DNA of 64,000 bases, taken from positions 682,001-746,000 of the forward strand of contig JAVDKL010000001.1 of NCBI GenBank assembly GCA_030849965.1, read 5' to 3'. The DNA is from Schauerella fraxinea (GTDB taxonomy: Bacteria; Pseudomonadota; Gammaproteobacteria; Burkholderiales; Burkholderiaceae_B). A model generated the notes under the pieces. It ran no database searches and was not told the origin of the DNA. It saw nothing but the letters and a program-made list of their open reading frames with translations. The translations under genes and the position numbers were made by a program. This document shows, piece by piece, positions 19,558 through 28,874 of the stretch (positions are counted from its first letter, which is position 1; each line of letters opens with the position of its first letter).

Positions 19558-19588
19558 TTGACCTTGCCATAATGGGAAGGTTGATACT
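19558..19588 (+). promoter_or_regulatory. CueR-controlled promoter of copA
   Basis: TTGACC (-35, 19558-19563) and GATACT (-10, 19583-19588) are separated by 19 bases, the diagnostic over-long spacer of MerR-family promoters. The spacer contains the dyad ACCTTGCC-N5-GGGAAGGT (19561-19581), almost the canonical CueR box. It ends 30 bases before the copA start. Confidence 0.88.
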
Positions 19589-19618
19589 ACGCTCATCCTT
19601 CACCGTTACGACGTCATC

Positions 19619-21940
19619 ATGAACCACGCTGCACCGCCCCTCCCGCTTGAGTTTGCCATCGGTGGCATGACTTGCACCAACTGTGCCCGCCGCGTCGAAA
19701 AGGCATTGGCCGCAGTGCCAGGCGTGTCAACCGCCATCGTCAACCCCGCCACCGAGCGAGCCCGCGTTCAATTGCGCGCCGATGGCGAGCAACCTGACGC
19801 CGCCACGCTGGTAGCCGCCGTGACTCACGCCGGCTACGACGCGCGTCTGGTCGAGTCTGACGCCGATCGCAGGCGGGTGCGCGCGGAACACGCCGAAGAT
19901 AGCAAGCGGCAGACCCATTCTTTCGTCGTCGCGCTCGTGCTCACCCTACCTGTTTTCATGCTGGAAATGGGCGCGCACCTGATCCCCGGCGTGCATCACT
20001 GGATCGCAATGCATATCGGTGAAACGCGCAATCAATGGGTACAGGCCCTACTCACTACGCTGGTCTTGTTTGGGCCGGGGCGTGGATTTTTTGTGCACGG
20101 GGTGCGCTCCTTATGGCAACGTTCGCCGGATATGAACGCGCTCGTGGCGTTGGGGGCCGGCAGCGCCTGGGTGTACTCGATGGTGGTGTTGGTGGCCCCG
20201 GGCATCATGCCGCCAGGCACCGCGCACGTGTACTTCGAAGCCGCCGCGATGATCGTGACGCTGATCCTGCTGGGACGCTTGCTGGAGGCTCGTGCCCGCG
20301 GCAAGACGGGGGCCGCGATCGCCAAACTCGCGGCACTTGCGCCGCAGTCCGCGCGCGTTCGCCGCGACGGCGAGGTGGTCGATATCGAAGTTGACGCCAT
20401 CGTGGTCGGTGATGCGCTGATCGTGCGACCGGGCGAACGGCTCGCAGCCGACGGCGTGGTTGACGAAGGTAGCTCTTACGTCGATGAATCGATGATGACC
20501 GGTGAACCGGCACCCGTTGCCAAAGGCGCCGGCGATCGCGTCACCGGCGGCACTGTCAATGGCCAGGGCAGCCTGACCGTTACGGTATCTCAGGTGGGGG
20601 AAGACACTGCGTTGGCCGGCATCATTCGAATGGTCGAGGCAGCCCAGGGCGCCCGCCTCCCGATTCAGGCCTGGGTCGATCGCGTTACAGCGTGGTTCGT
20701 GCCGGCCATGATTGCCGCATCATTGCTTACCTTCGCGATCTGGCTGCTGGTGGGGCCGTCGCCGGCGCTGAGTCATGCACTGGTCAATGCCGTTGCGGTG
20801 ATGATCGTGGCCTGCCCCTGCGCGATGGGCTTGGCCACGCCGACGTCCATCATGGTGGGCACGGGTCGGGCAGCCGCCTTTGGCGTACTGTTTCGTCAAG
20901 GCGATGCGCTGCAACGGCTGCGCGACGTCACCCTCGTTGCATTCGATAAGACGGGCACGCTCACAATAGGACATCCCACCGTGACGGATTTCGTCATGGT
21001 GGCAAAAGCAGATCGTCTTGAGACGCTGGCCGATCTCGCCGCACTGCAAAGCGCGTCGGAACATCCTATTGCGCAGGCGGTGGTCGATGCCGCTCGCGGT
21101 GAACAGTTGAACTGGTCTGCACCCACCGGCGTTCAGGCCATTACGGGCGCCGGCATCTCCGGCACGGTCGGGGGCCGGCAGTGGGTGGCCGGATCGATGC
21201 GACTGATGCAAGAACGTGGTGTGACGCTTGGCGATGAGGCGGCGCGCCTTGCGGACTGGGCCAGCGCCGGCAAGACGCCGGTGTGCGTCGCCGTAGACGG
21301 TGCGTTGGTGGCGTTGCTCGCCGTGGCGGATCCCATCAAGGCCGGCGCCGCCGAAGCGATCAAGGCGCTCCACGCGCAGGGTATACAGGTCGCGATGATT
21401 ACCGGCGACCATCGTGGTACCGCGCAGGCTGTGGCGCAACAACTGGGCATCGATATCGTGCACGCCGAAGTGCTGCCCGATGGCAAGGTCGCCGCGCTCG
21501 CCGCCATGCGGGCCGAGGCCGCGCAGCGTCCATCATCGCGCGACCGCGCGCCCGTGCTCGCTTTCGTGGGCGACGGCATTAACGATGCGCCTGCGCTTGC
21601 AGCAGCCGATATCGGCATTGCGATCGGCAGCGGCACCGATGTGGCGATCGAATCGGCGACGGTCGTGTTGATGGGCGAAGATATTCGCGGGGTATCCACC
21701 GCCATCGCCATCAGCCGCGCAACGCTGCGCAATATTCATCAGAATCTGTTCTGGGCTTTTGCGTACAACGCGGCATTGGTGCCGCTGGCTGCAGGCGCCC
21801 TGTACCCCGCTTTCGGCATTTTGCTTTCGCCCGTTTACGCCGCAGCCGCGATGGCGCTTTCCAGTGTGTTTGTGGTGAGCAATGCACTGCGACTGAAGCG
21901 ATTCGTGCCGCCTGCGCAATACATCGGCACACATGCATAA
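19619..21940 (+). CDS. copA: Cu(I)-exporting P1B-type ATPase
   Basis: The 773-residue inner-membrane pump has one N-terminal HMA domain (GMTCTNC, Cys19 and Cys22). The transport site is Cys399-Pro-Cys401 in transmembrane helix 6. The actuator domain shows MMTGEP, the phosphorylation motif DKTGT begins at Asp443, SEHPIAQ is the nucleotide-binding HP motif, and [10 protein letters not shown] is the hinge. Eight membrane helices are recognisable. It expels cytosolic Cu(I) to the periplasm. No good Shine-Dalgarno precedes the ATG at 19619, and the transcript leader is only about 25 bases. The divergent CueR-box promoter and the downstream cueR gene make copper the inducing metal. Confidence 0.97.
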   Translation: MNHAAPPLPLEFAIGGMTCTNCARRVEKALAAVPGVSTAIVNPATERARVQLRADGEQPDAATLVAAVTHAGYDARLVESDADRRRVRAEHAEDSKRQTHSFVVALVLTLPVFMLEMGAHLIPGVHHWIAMHIGETRNQWVQALLTTLVLFGPGRGFFVHGVRSLWQRSPDMNALVALGAGSAWVYSMVVLVAPGIMPPGTAHVYFEAAAMIVTLILLGRLLEARARGKTGAAIAKLAALAPQSARVRRDGEVVDIEVDAIVVGDALIVRPGERLAADGVVDEGSSYVDESMMTGEPAPVAKGAGDRVTGGTVNGQGSLTVTVSQVGEDTALAGIIRMVEAAQGARLPIQAWVDRVTAWFVPAMIAASLLTFAIWLLVGPSPALSHALVNAVAVMIVACPCAMGLATPTSIMVGTGRAAAFGVLFRQGDALQRLRDVTLVAFDKTGTLTIGHPTVTDFVMVAKADRLETLADLAALQSASEHPIAQAVVDAARGEQLNWSAPTGVQAITGAGISGTVGGRQWVAGSMRLMQERGVTLGDEAARLADWASAGKTPVCVAVDGALVALLAVADPIKAGAAEAIKALHAQGIQVAMITGDHRGTAQAVAQQLGIDIVHAEVLPDGKVAALAAMRAEAAQRPSSRDRAPVLAFVGDGINDAPALAAADIGIAIGSGTDVAIESATVVLMGEDIRGVSTAIAISRATLRNIHQNLFWAFAYNAALVPLAAGALYPAFGILLSPVYAAAAMALSSVFVVSNALRLKRFVPPAQYIGTHA

Positions 21941-22156
21941 CGCTCGTGGCGACGACATCAAGCAGCCAACGTGGTATCGGGGCGCTGCCGCCACGGTGCT
22001 GGAATGCTGTCAACCGTACCAGCGCCATGACCATCCAAACCGCGACTTTCGACAATGCGTCATCGGTCAAATCACGTGGCGCACAGTTATCGTCCCCCTC
22101 ACCTTCACCCTCACCTTTAGCCGCCCCTTCAACCCCACCTAGAGCAGAGTCTTCAC

Positions 22157-22561
22157 ATGAACATTGGCAGCGCCGCCGCGTCGAGCGGCATCTCCGCGAA
22201 GATGATTCGCTATTACGAGAGCATTGGCTTGATCGGGGAAGCCGCTCGCACAGAGAGTGGTTATCGGCAATACAGCGAGCGCGACGTGCACACGTTGCGG
22301 TTCATTCGGCATGCACGCGATCTGGGGTTTTCCGTCGATCACATGACCGACCTGCTGGCACTCTGGCGCGATCGCAGCCGGGCGAGCAGCGAGGTCAAAG
22401 CCATCGCGCTCACGCACGTGGCGGCGCTGGAAGCAAAAGCGGCCACCCTGCATCAGATGGCGGCCACATTGAAGCACCTGGCCGACACGTGCCACGGTGA
22501 CGACCGGCCCGATTGCCCTATTCTAGCGGCGCTGTCTCGTGCGGCCCCGTCCACTCCTTGA
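22157..22561 (+). CDS. cueR: Copper-responsive MerR-family regulator CueR
   Basis: The 134-residue regulator has the MerR helix-turn-helix and wing (residues 1-70: GISAKMIRYYESIGLI, SGYRQYSERDV) and a dimerisation helix. The C-terminal metal loop has Cys112 and Cys120 (CHGDDRPDC). Ser77, rather than the Cys of Zn(II) sensors, is consistent with Cu(I)/Ag(I) sensing. It lies 216 bases downstream of copA on the same strand. Its last 44 bases overlap the end of the nitroreductase gene on the opposite strand. It most likely controls both boxes in the copZ-copA intergenic region. Confidence 0.95.
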   Translation: MNIGSAAASSGISAKMIRYYESIGLIGEAARTESGYRQYSERDVHTLRFIRHARDLGFSVDHMTDLLALWRDRSRASSEVKAIALTHVAALEAKAATLHQMAATLKHLADTCHGDDRPDCPILAALSRAAPSTP

Positions 22562-23117
22562 AGAACTTCTTGTAGGAGGTGCGTTCGATCGGTTTCAGCT
22601 CATGCACGAGCGTGCCCACCGCCAGAAATCCCAGAAACTTGTAGTCGAGCGCATCGAAGCCGAGTGCGTCTTGGACGTCCTCGACGTAGGTGCCCAGACC
22701 CGTGCTCCAGAAAGCGCCGTAGCCCAACGCGTGCGCAGCGTTGAGCATGTTCATGACGGAAGCACCCACCGCGAGCAATCGCTCGGATTCCGGAATCTTG
22801 GTGTTGTCGTGATCGATATGCTGAGCAATGGCGATCAACACCGGGACATCGTCGATCCAGGCGCGTACCGATTTTTCTTTTTCCGCCGTCATGCGCTTGT
22901 CGCCACTGCGTTTGACGGCCTCCATCATCATGTCGGCAAAGCGCGCCCGCGCCTCGCCACGGATCACCGCAAAACGCCAGGGCTGCAAGCCACCATGATC
23001 CGGGGCGCACACGGCAGCCTGCATGATGCGCTTCAAGTCTTTTGGCTTGGGCGCAGGCTCGCAAACCGCCTTCGTCGAGCGGCGTGTCAACAAGGTTTCG
23101 ATGGTGGGTGACGTCAT
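22518..23117 (-). CDS. YdjA-like nitroreductase
   Basis: The 199-residue FMN-dependent oxidoreductase of the nitroreductase family has the FMN-phosphate motif LTRRSTKAV at the N-terminus, the GGLQPWRF segment, and the GYGAFWSTG loop near residue 135. It matches the small YdjA branch in length. It is expected to act as a homodimer using NAD(P)H; the physiological substrate is not known. It converges on cueR with a 44-base overlap of coding ends. Confidence 0.9.
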   Translation of the reverse strand: MTSPTIETLLTRRSTKAVCEPAPKPKDLKRIMQAAVCAPDHGGLQPWRFAVIRGEARARFADMMMEAVKRSGDKRMTAEKEKSVRAWIDDVPVLIAIAQHIDHDNTKIPESERLLAVGASVMNMLNAAHALGYGAFWSTGLGTYVEDVQDALGFDALDYKFLGFLAVGTLVHELKPIERTSYKKFFKEWTGPHETAPLE

Positions 23118-23531
23118 GCTGCCTCGTCTGTGATTGATGTGATCAATCCGAAATCGTATACCGATCGGGTAAACCCTGTTGGAAAGTCATTAGCGAGATC
23201 CTGGGTATCTTGGGCCAGCACGCCGGCCTCCTCTTCCGCAGCGCACCAATCCCGCCATTAGGTATGCAATTGGATACAGGATGTTGGCGCCGAATCCGAT
23301 ATCTTTATTGCCGATCTCGCGCTTTCCCACATCGGAAATACCGATAGGAAATAAGCAAACAACCAAGCGGCCTTAGGGATTTGCCTCAGCTTTTCCTAAA
23401 ATCCTACCCTTTCGTAGACCTGACGAGACGTCTTAAGCACCCTCAGACGGACATACACCGGTGTCGCATCCTCGGTGGGGCAGGCCTACGTTGCAGTGCA
23501 AACCGAGCGCTTTGCTCACCAGGAGTATGCA
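23118..23531. promoter_or_regulatory. Upstream region of hyuAB with GntR-type palindrome
   Basis: This 414-base stretch has no gene. At 23262-23277 it contains GTATGCAATTGGATAC, a 16-base palindrome with a single mismatched pair, the form typical of operators for GntR/FCD-family regulators. It lies 255 bases before the hyuA start. No GntR regulator is encoded nearby. The segment around 23280-23400 is comparatively AT-rich and probably carries the hyuA promoter. Confidence 0.5.
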
Positions 23532-25622
23532 GTGACATCCGCGACCATGACGCAGGGAGCGCGTATCGGGATCGATGTGGGCGGCACGTTCACCGACTTC
23601 GTCTTGTTCGACCCCCGTCGCAACGGGTTTTTTTATCACAAGCAGCCCAGCACACCGAGCGATCCGGCCCAGGCTGTGCAACACGGACTGTCGGCCTTGC
23701 TCGCCAAGAGCGATCTGGCGGCAAGTGACGTGGCGATGCTGTTGCATGGCACGACGATCGGGTTGAATGCCATCATCCAGCGCCGTGGTGCCCGGGTTGG
23801 GTTGATTGTCACGGAGGGCTTTCGCGACATCCTTGAGATCGCGCGCGCCCGCATGCCCTCCTCGTTCGACTTTCATGCCACGCGCGAAGCGCCCTTCTTG
23901 CCGCGCGATCGCGTGCTCGAAATCGGCGCTCGCTTCGATCCGCGCGGTGCTGTTACGCGCTGGCCGCAAGACGCCGAGCTCGATCGCGTCGCGCACGCGC
24001 TCGAAGCGATGCAGGTCGATGCCGCCGCCTTGGTGCTGATCAACGGTTATGCCAATCCGCAACAGGAGGGCGAGTTGGCCGATGCCCTGCAACGCCGCCT
24101 GCCCGGCATTGCCGTTTTGTCGGCCGCGCGCACCTGGCCCGAGATTCGCGAGTACGAACGCACGCTGGTGGCGGGGCTCAACGCCTATATCCAGCCCCTG
24201 ATGCAGCGCTATTTCGAACGACTGCAAACCTTGACGGGCGAGATTGGCATCGTGGCGCCGATCTTGGTGACCGCGTCGAACGGCGGTTCGCTTTCACTGG
24301 CATCGGCACTGGCGCGCCCGATCGATACCGTGCTGTCCGGTCCCGCCGCAGGCGTCGTGGCGGCCACGCGCTTATCCAACGATTGCGGCGAGCCGCGCAT
24401 TATCAGCTTCGACATGGGCGGCACGAGCAGCGACATTGCGGTGTCGGTCGGCGGCTTTGCCGAGATCGCCACCCGCACCGAAATCGGGGGGCTGCCGCTC
24501 GTTCTGCCGGTGGTGGGTGTATCGGCTATCGGCGCGGGTGGCGGCTCCAAAGTGTGGGCAGACGAACACGGCGTGCTCAAGGTAGGTCCCGAAAGCGCGG
24601 GTGCCGATCCCGGCCCAGCCGCCTACGGCAGAGGTGGCGAGGACGCCACGATTACCGACTGCTATCTCACGACCGGCATCCTGGATTCGGCTGCTTTTCT
24701 GGGTGGCGATATGCCCTTGCGTGCCGACCTGGCGCGCGCCGCGCTCGATCGTGTGGCCCAACGTCTGCAGTTCGACGATGCCGACGCGGGGGTGCGTGTG
24801 GCGAGTGGCGCACTTGCCGTGGCCACCGCTCAAATGGCCTCCGAACTGCATAAGTCCCTGGCGCAGCGCGGTCTCGATCCCGCCGAATTTGCGCTCGTGC
24901 CGTTTGGCGGAGCGGGCCCCACGCATGCCAATTTCCTGGCTGAAGATGCGGGTTTGAATCGTATCGTGGTGCCCGCCAAGCCGGGCACATTCTGCGCGTT
25001 GGGTGCGGCCACGGCCGATCTGCGGCGCGACTTCGTACGCAGTCTGCGCGTGCCGCTCAACGACACCACCGTGGCCGCCTTGAACGCCGCGCTCGATGCC
25101 CTGAACGATGAGGCCCGCGCGTGGCTCGACGAGCAAGGCGATGCGTTGACCGAGTCGACGGCGATCTTTCGTGCCGCCGACATGCGCTACGCCGGCCAGG
25201 CTTACGAACTCAAATCGGCCCTGCCCGAATCGTTGCCGACCCCTTTGACGGTGGACGCCGTTACCGAAGCGTTTCATGCCGAGCATGAACGCATCTATGG
25301 TTTCCGTGACGAGCACGCGCCGGTCGAACTTGGCACGGTGCGCCTGGCCATCGTGGGCCGCATGCCGGGCGTGGGCAAAACCCACCTCGCCTCCGGCAGC
25401 GGTGTGCCCACACCGAAAGGAAACCGTGAGGTGTACTTGAACGGTGCCTGGACGCGGGCCCAGGTGTTCGCACGAGCCGAACTCAAGGCAGGCGATCGGT
25501 TTGCCGGCCCGGCGATCGTGGAACAGGAAGACACCACGGTCCTGGTGCTGTCCGGTTGGCAGGCCCATACCGACGACCAAGGCAATTTGCATCTGGCGCG
25601 CAACGCACAAGGCGGCGTATGA
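23532..25622 (+). CDS. hyuA: Hydantoinase/5-oxoprolinase subunit A
   Basis: The 697-residue protein belongs to the HyuA/oxoprolinase A family, ATP-dependent hydrolases of cyclic amides such as N-methylhydantoin or 5-oxoproline. The N-terminal phosphate-binding loop is IGIDVGGTFTDF. The central actin-like ATPase part includes FDMGGTSSDIAVS and GAGGGSKVW. The C-terminal domain follows after about residue 510. The GTG at 23532 is preferred because AGGAG lies 6 bases before it. An ATG 57 bases upstream and another at 23547 are alternatives. The stop overlaps hyuB (ATGA), so the subunits are translationally coupled. The exact substrate cannot be read from the sequence. The adjacent polyamine-type transporter suggests a cationic or amine-bearing compound. 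Confidence 0.92.
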   Translation: MTSATMTQGARIGIDVGGTFTDFVLFDPRRNGFFYHKQPSTPSDPAQAVQHGLSALLAKSDLAASDVAMLLHGTTIGLNAIIQRRGARVGLIVTEGFRDILEIARARMPSSFDFHATREAPFLPRDRVLEIGARFDPRGAVTRWPQDAELDRVAHALEAMQVDAAALVLINGYANPQQEGELADALQRRLPGIAVLSAARTWPEIREYERTLVAGLNAYIQPLMQRYFERLQTLTGEIGIVAPILVTASNGGSLSLASALARPIDTVLSGPAAGVVAATRLSNDCGEPRIISFDMGGTSSDIAVSVGGFAEIATRTEIGGLPLVLPVVGVSAIGAGGGSKVWADEHGVLKVGPESAGADPGPAAYGRGGEDATITDCYLTTGILDSAAFLGGDMPLRADLARAALDRVAQRLQFDDADAGVRVASGALAVATAQMASELHKSLAQRGLDPAEFALVPFGGAGPTHANFLAEDAGLNRIVVPAKPGTFCALGAATADLRRDFVRSLRVPLNDTTVAALNAALDALNDEARAWLDEQGDALTESTAIFRAADMRYAGQAYELKSALPESLPTPLTVDAVTEAFHAEHERIYGFRDEHAPVELGTVRLAIVGRMPGVGKTHLASGSGVPTPKGNREVYLNGAWTRAQVFARAELKAGDRFAGPAIVEQEDTTVLVLSGWQAHTDDQGNLHLARNAQGGV

Positions 25623-27610
25623 AACTCGATCCTGTCACCCTGGAAATTCTCGGCAACAAGGTCACGGCCTTGACCGAAGAAATGTGCCTTACGCTGCAAC
25701 GCACGGGGCGCACGCTGTATGTGAAGGAAACGGCCGACTTCGCCTGCGCGCTAGCGGGTCTGGATGGCCGATTTTTCGCCTATCCGCGCGGCATTGGCGT
25801 GTCGGGTTTTGTGGGGCTGGACTGCAAGACCACCATCGATGCAGTGGGCACGCTCGAACCGGGCGACGTCATCCTCACCAACGATCCTTATCGCTCGCGC
25901 GGCCTGGCTACCCATCTGCCGGACCTGCAGGTGATCGAACCCTACTTTCACGACGGCCAGATCGTGGCGTACGGCTGGGCGTTTCTGCATGCATCCGATG
26001 TGGGCGGCAAGGTGCCCAGCAGCATCTCCCCCACCAATAGCGATATCTTTCAGGAAGGCCTGCAGATCCCGCCGCTTAAGTTGATGCGGGCCGGAACGAT
26101 GAATGCCGACGTGGCGTTGCTGTTTCAAGCCAATAGCCGCACGCCCGACGCGAATATGGGCGATCTTCGCGCGATGCTCGCTGCGTTGGCTGCGGGTCGC
26201 CGCCGCGTGGCGCAAACGATCGCGCAACATGGCGCGCCGGCCTGGCTGGCGGCACAACACGACCTGGTCGACTATGCGGGGCGCCGCGCTGCCGCAGTGC
26301 TGCGCCAGATCCCCAACGGCACGTATCGCTTCAGCGACTATCTGGACGATGAAGCTGGACAAGGCTTGCCAGTACGACTCGCGCTTGCGATCACGCTTGA
26401 CGACGGCGCGATCCATCTGGACTTCACCGGTACCGATCCGCAAGTGGCCGCTGCCATCAATATTCCCAGTCACGGTCAGCCGCATGCCTGGCTCACACTG
26501 CGCATTTTGTCGCTTGTGTGCACGCTCGATAAAAGCGTGCCGCTCAACGCCGGCTTGTTGCGGCCGATCTCCGTGACCGCGCCCGAGGGCTCGCTCGTCA
26601 ATCCCGCCGCACCGGCTGCCGTGGGCGTGCGGCACGCCGCCGCAGTACGGGTGAACGACACGTTGAATGGCGTGCTGGGTCAGGCGCTGACGCAAACGAT
26701 GCCGGCTGCCAGCGGCGGCACGATCATCCCGGTCGTCGTGGCCGAGCCTGCCCGCCACGGCGGCGGTCAAAATGTGCAGGTGATCGAACCCATGGTGGGC
26801 GGCACCGGCGCGCGTTGGGGCCGCGACGGCGCCGACGGTCGCGACAGCAGCATTTCAAATCTGGCCAATAACCCGGTTGAAACCGTGGAAGCCGAAACCG
26901 GCGTCGAAATCGAACACTACGGCTTGCGCCCCGACTCGGGCGGCGCGGGGCAATGGCGTGGCGGATGCGGGCAGGAAATTCGCTTTCGCATCCTGCACGA
27001 CGACACGCTGGTGTTGGCGCGCGGCATGGAACGCTTGAAGTTTCGGCCTTGGGGCGCGCATGGTGGGCGGCCCGGCCGTTCGGCGCAGCTCCTGCTCAAC
27101 CCCGGCACGCCGCACGCGCGCGAGCTCGGCAAGATCGACACGCTATCGGTGGTTGCCGGCGATGTGATCGCGCTGTTTACCCCGGGCGGTGGTGGTTGGG
27201 GTTCGCCGCACGATCGCGATCCGGAAGCTGTGCTGCTCGACATCGCGCGTGGCTTGATCACAGTGGAGAGTGCGCGCCGCGATTACGGCGTGGCCACGCT
27301 CGATGGCGTGGTCGATGCCGACACCACGGCGAAGTTGCGCGCAAACCCACCCGCAGGATCCGAACGCGGCCCGGAACGCGATGCCTGGGACGCCGTGTTT
27401 GCCCCCGACCTGCTCGATCGGTTCAATGCCGCGCTGTTTGCGCTGCCGGCCTCGACTCGCGCACGGCGCCGCAGCCGCGCCTATGCTGAGGTGTTGGCGC
27501 TGTTGCCTCCCGATTTCCCCCGCACCGGTGCAGATGCCGATGCGGCCGCCGCCGCGCGCACGCAATTGCATGCCGCCATCGACACCCTTTCGAAAGCCTC
27601 GACCGTTTGA
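25619..27610 (+). CDS. hyuB: Hydantoinase/5-oxoprolinase subunit B
   Basis: The 663-residue partner of HyuA begins MKLDPVTLEILGNKV, a hallmark of the family. Conserved segments include ILTNDPYRSRGLATHLPD, HASDVGG and FTPGGGGWGSP near the C-terminus. The protein completes the heteromeric ATP-dependent amidohydrolase. Its start overlaps the hyuA stop by four bases. About the last 100 residues (GLITVESARRDYGV onward) resemble the usual C-terminal extension. An array of short tandem repeats follows before the transporter genes. Confidence 0.92.
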   Translation: MKLDPVTLEILGNKVTALTEEMCLTLQRTGRTLYVKETADFACALAGLDGRFFAYPRGIGVSGFVGLDCKTTIDAVGTLEPGDVILTNDPYRSRGLATHLPDLQVIEPYFHDGQIVAYGWAFLHASDVGGKVPSSISPTNSDIFQEGLQIPPLKLMRAGTMNADVALLFQANSRTPDANMGDLRAMLAALAAGRRRVAQTIAQHGAPAWLAAQHDLVDYAGRRAAAVLRQIPNGTYRFSDYLDDEAGQGLPVRLALAITLDDGAIHLDFTGTDPQVAAAINIPSHGQPHAWLTLRILSLVCTLDKSVPLNAGLLRPISVTAPEGSLVNPAAPAAVGVRHAAAVRVNDTLNGVLGQALTQTMPAASGGTIIPVVVAEPARHGGGQNVQVIEPMVGGTGARWGRDGADGRDSSISNLANNPVETVEAETGVEIEHYGLRPDSGGAGQWRGGCGQEIRFRILHDDTLVLARGMERLKFRPWGAHGGRPGRSAQLLLNPGTPHARELGKIDTLSVVAGDVIALFTPGGGGWGSPHDRDPEAVLLDIARGLITVESARRDYGVATLDGVVDADTTAKLRANPPAGSERGPERDAWDAVFAPDLLDRFNAALFALPASTRARRRSRAYAEVLALLPPDFPRTGADADAAAAARTQLHAAIDTLSKASTV

Positions 27611-27645
27611 CACACAGGCCTGACAACCAAGCCTGACATACCGGC

Positions 27646-27724
27646 TTCAAATACAGGTTTCAAATACAGGCCTGAAGTAGAGAACTGAAGTACAGATCCG
27701 AAGTACAGATCCGAAGTACAGATC
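27646..27724 (+). repeat. Degenerate 13-base tandem repeat
   Basis: Six units of about 13 bases occur head to tail between hyuB and the binding-protein gene. The last two (27699-27711 and 27712-27724) are identical, CGAAGTACAGATC. Earlier copies drift: CTGAAGTACAGATC at 27685-27698, CTGAAGTAGAGAA at 27672-27684, and TTCAAATACAGG at 27659-27670 and 27646-27657. It lies in an untranslated gap of 169 bases. Confidence 0.85.
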
Positions 27725-27779
27725 TCACAAATAGATCGACACAATAGACCTCGCAACATTATCTCCTCCGGAGTACGAC

Positions 27780-28874
27780 ATGAAGAAACGTTGGTTTGCC
27801 CCACTGCTGGCTGTGACGCTGGTCATGGGCTTGGCCGCTTGCAAGGATAAAGGCGCCGACACGGCCGCCGCACCCGCCGCGACCGACCGCGTCGTGATCG
27901 GCGTGTATGGCGGCGACTGGGAAAAGAACATCCGCGCCTCGGGTCTGGAGCAATACGCTCGCGACAACAACATCCGTGTGGATATCGTGCCCGGTGCCGA
28001 TGCCGAATGGTTCGCCAAGCTGCGCGCGGCCAACGGCAACAATCCGCCGTATGACATCGTCGTGTTCCAACCGGATACCGTGCAACGGGCGCAAGCCGCC
28101 GGCGTGCTCGAGCCGCTCGATGCCGCGCGCGCACCCAATCTGGCCAAGCTCTACCCTTCGGTGCAAGAACGCTTCAAGTCCGATGGAAAAACCTACGCGG
28201 CGGCATTCAGCCTGGGCCAGTTGGGCTTGGCATACCGCAGCGATCTGGTTACCACGCCGCCCACCAGTTGGCTCGATCTGTGGAAGCCTGAATACAAGGG
28301 CCACGTTGCCATCTCGTCGCCCACGTATGCCGCCGGCCTGCAGTTTTTCGCCGGCTTGACCCATGCCCTGGGCGGTGACTTGAAGAATGAAGCCGACGTC
28401 GATAAAACATTCGCCAAACTCGCCGAGCTGCGTGGCAATGCCGTCGCGTTCCCAGATAGCCCCGGTGCCATTCAAACGCTGCTCGAACGCGGCGATGCAT
28501 GGGTGGTGCCGTACTGGGACGGACGCGCATTTGCGCTGCAAAAGGCCGGTTTGAAAATAGCTTTCGCTTACCCCACCGACGGTCCGGTGGTGGGCGCAGC
28601 CAACTGGGTGATCGCCAAAGGTGCACCCAATATGGTCAACGCCTATAAGTTGGTCGATTTCCTGTCGAGCGCGAAGGTGCAGAAAGAATTTTCGGACCGC
28701 TCGCTGTACGGCATGACCAATCAAGACGTGCAATACAACGAAGAACTGAAGAAGCAGGTTCAGGTGGGCGAAGAAGCCTACAAGAAGCTGATCTGGGTCG
28801 ACTACTCCGTCGCGACGCCCAAACTGGCTGACTGGACCTCGCGTTGGAGCCAGGCTTTGGGCGGCGGTAAATGA
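27780..28874 (+). CDS. PotD/PotF-like substrate-binding lipoprotein
   Basis: The 364-residue periplasmic receptor has the lipoprotein signal MKKRWFAPLLAVTLVMGLAAC with the lipidated Cys at residue 21. The mature part resembles spermidine/putrescine-type binding proteins (IGVYGGDWEKN, YDIVVFQPDTV, AFSLGQLGLAYRSD). It feeds the permeases encoded just downstream. The stop overlaps the ATPase start (ATGA). Substrate specificity is not visible, and the family also carries thiamine-like and iron ligands. Confidence 0.88.
   Translation: MKKRWFAPLLAVTLVMGLAACKDKGADTAAAPAATDRVVIGVYGGDWEKNIRASGLEQYARDNNIRVDIVPGADAEWFAKLRAANGNNPPYDIVVFQPDTVQRAQAAGVLEPLDAARAPNLAKLYPSVQERFKSDGKTYAAAFSLGQLGLAYRSDLVTTPPTSWLDLWKPEYKGHVAISSPTYAAGLQFFAGLTHALGGDLKNEADVDKTFAKLAELRGNAVAFPDSPGAIQTLLERGDAWVVPYWDGRAFALQKAGLKIAFAYPTDGPVVGAANWVIAKGAPNMVNAYKLVDFLSSAKVQKEFSDRSLYGMTNQDVQYNEELKKQVQVGEEAYKKLIWVDYSVATPKLADWTSRWSQALGGGK

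Noticed and set aside
19396-19596. Longer N-terminus for CopZ (67 extra residues)
   Set aside because: It would translate the CueR-like promoter region; the ATG at 19395 has AAGGAG and gives a complete HMA domain.
23118-23474. Small coding frames in the hyuA upstream region
   Set aside because: Short frames exist but lack ribosome sites or recognisable motifs, and the AT-rich composition fits a promoter region.
23475-23531. Earlier ATG start for hyuA
   Set aside because: It adds 19 residues unrelated to the family and has no ribosome site, whereas the GTG at 23532 has AGGAG at the right distance.
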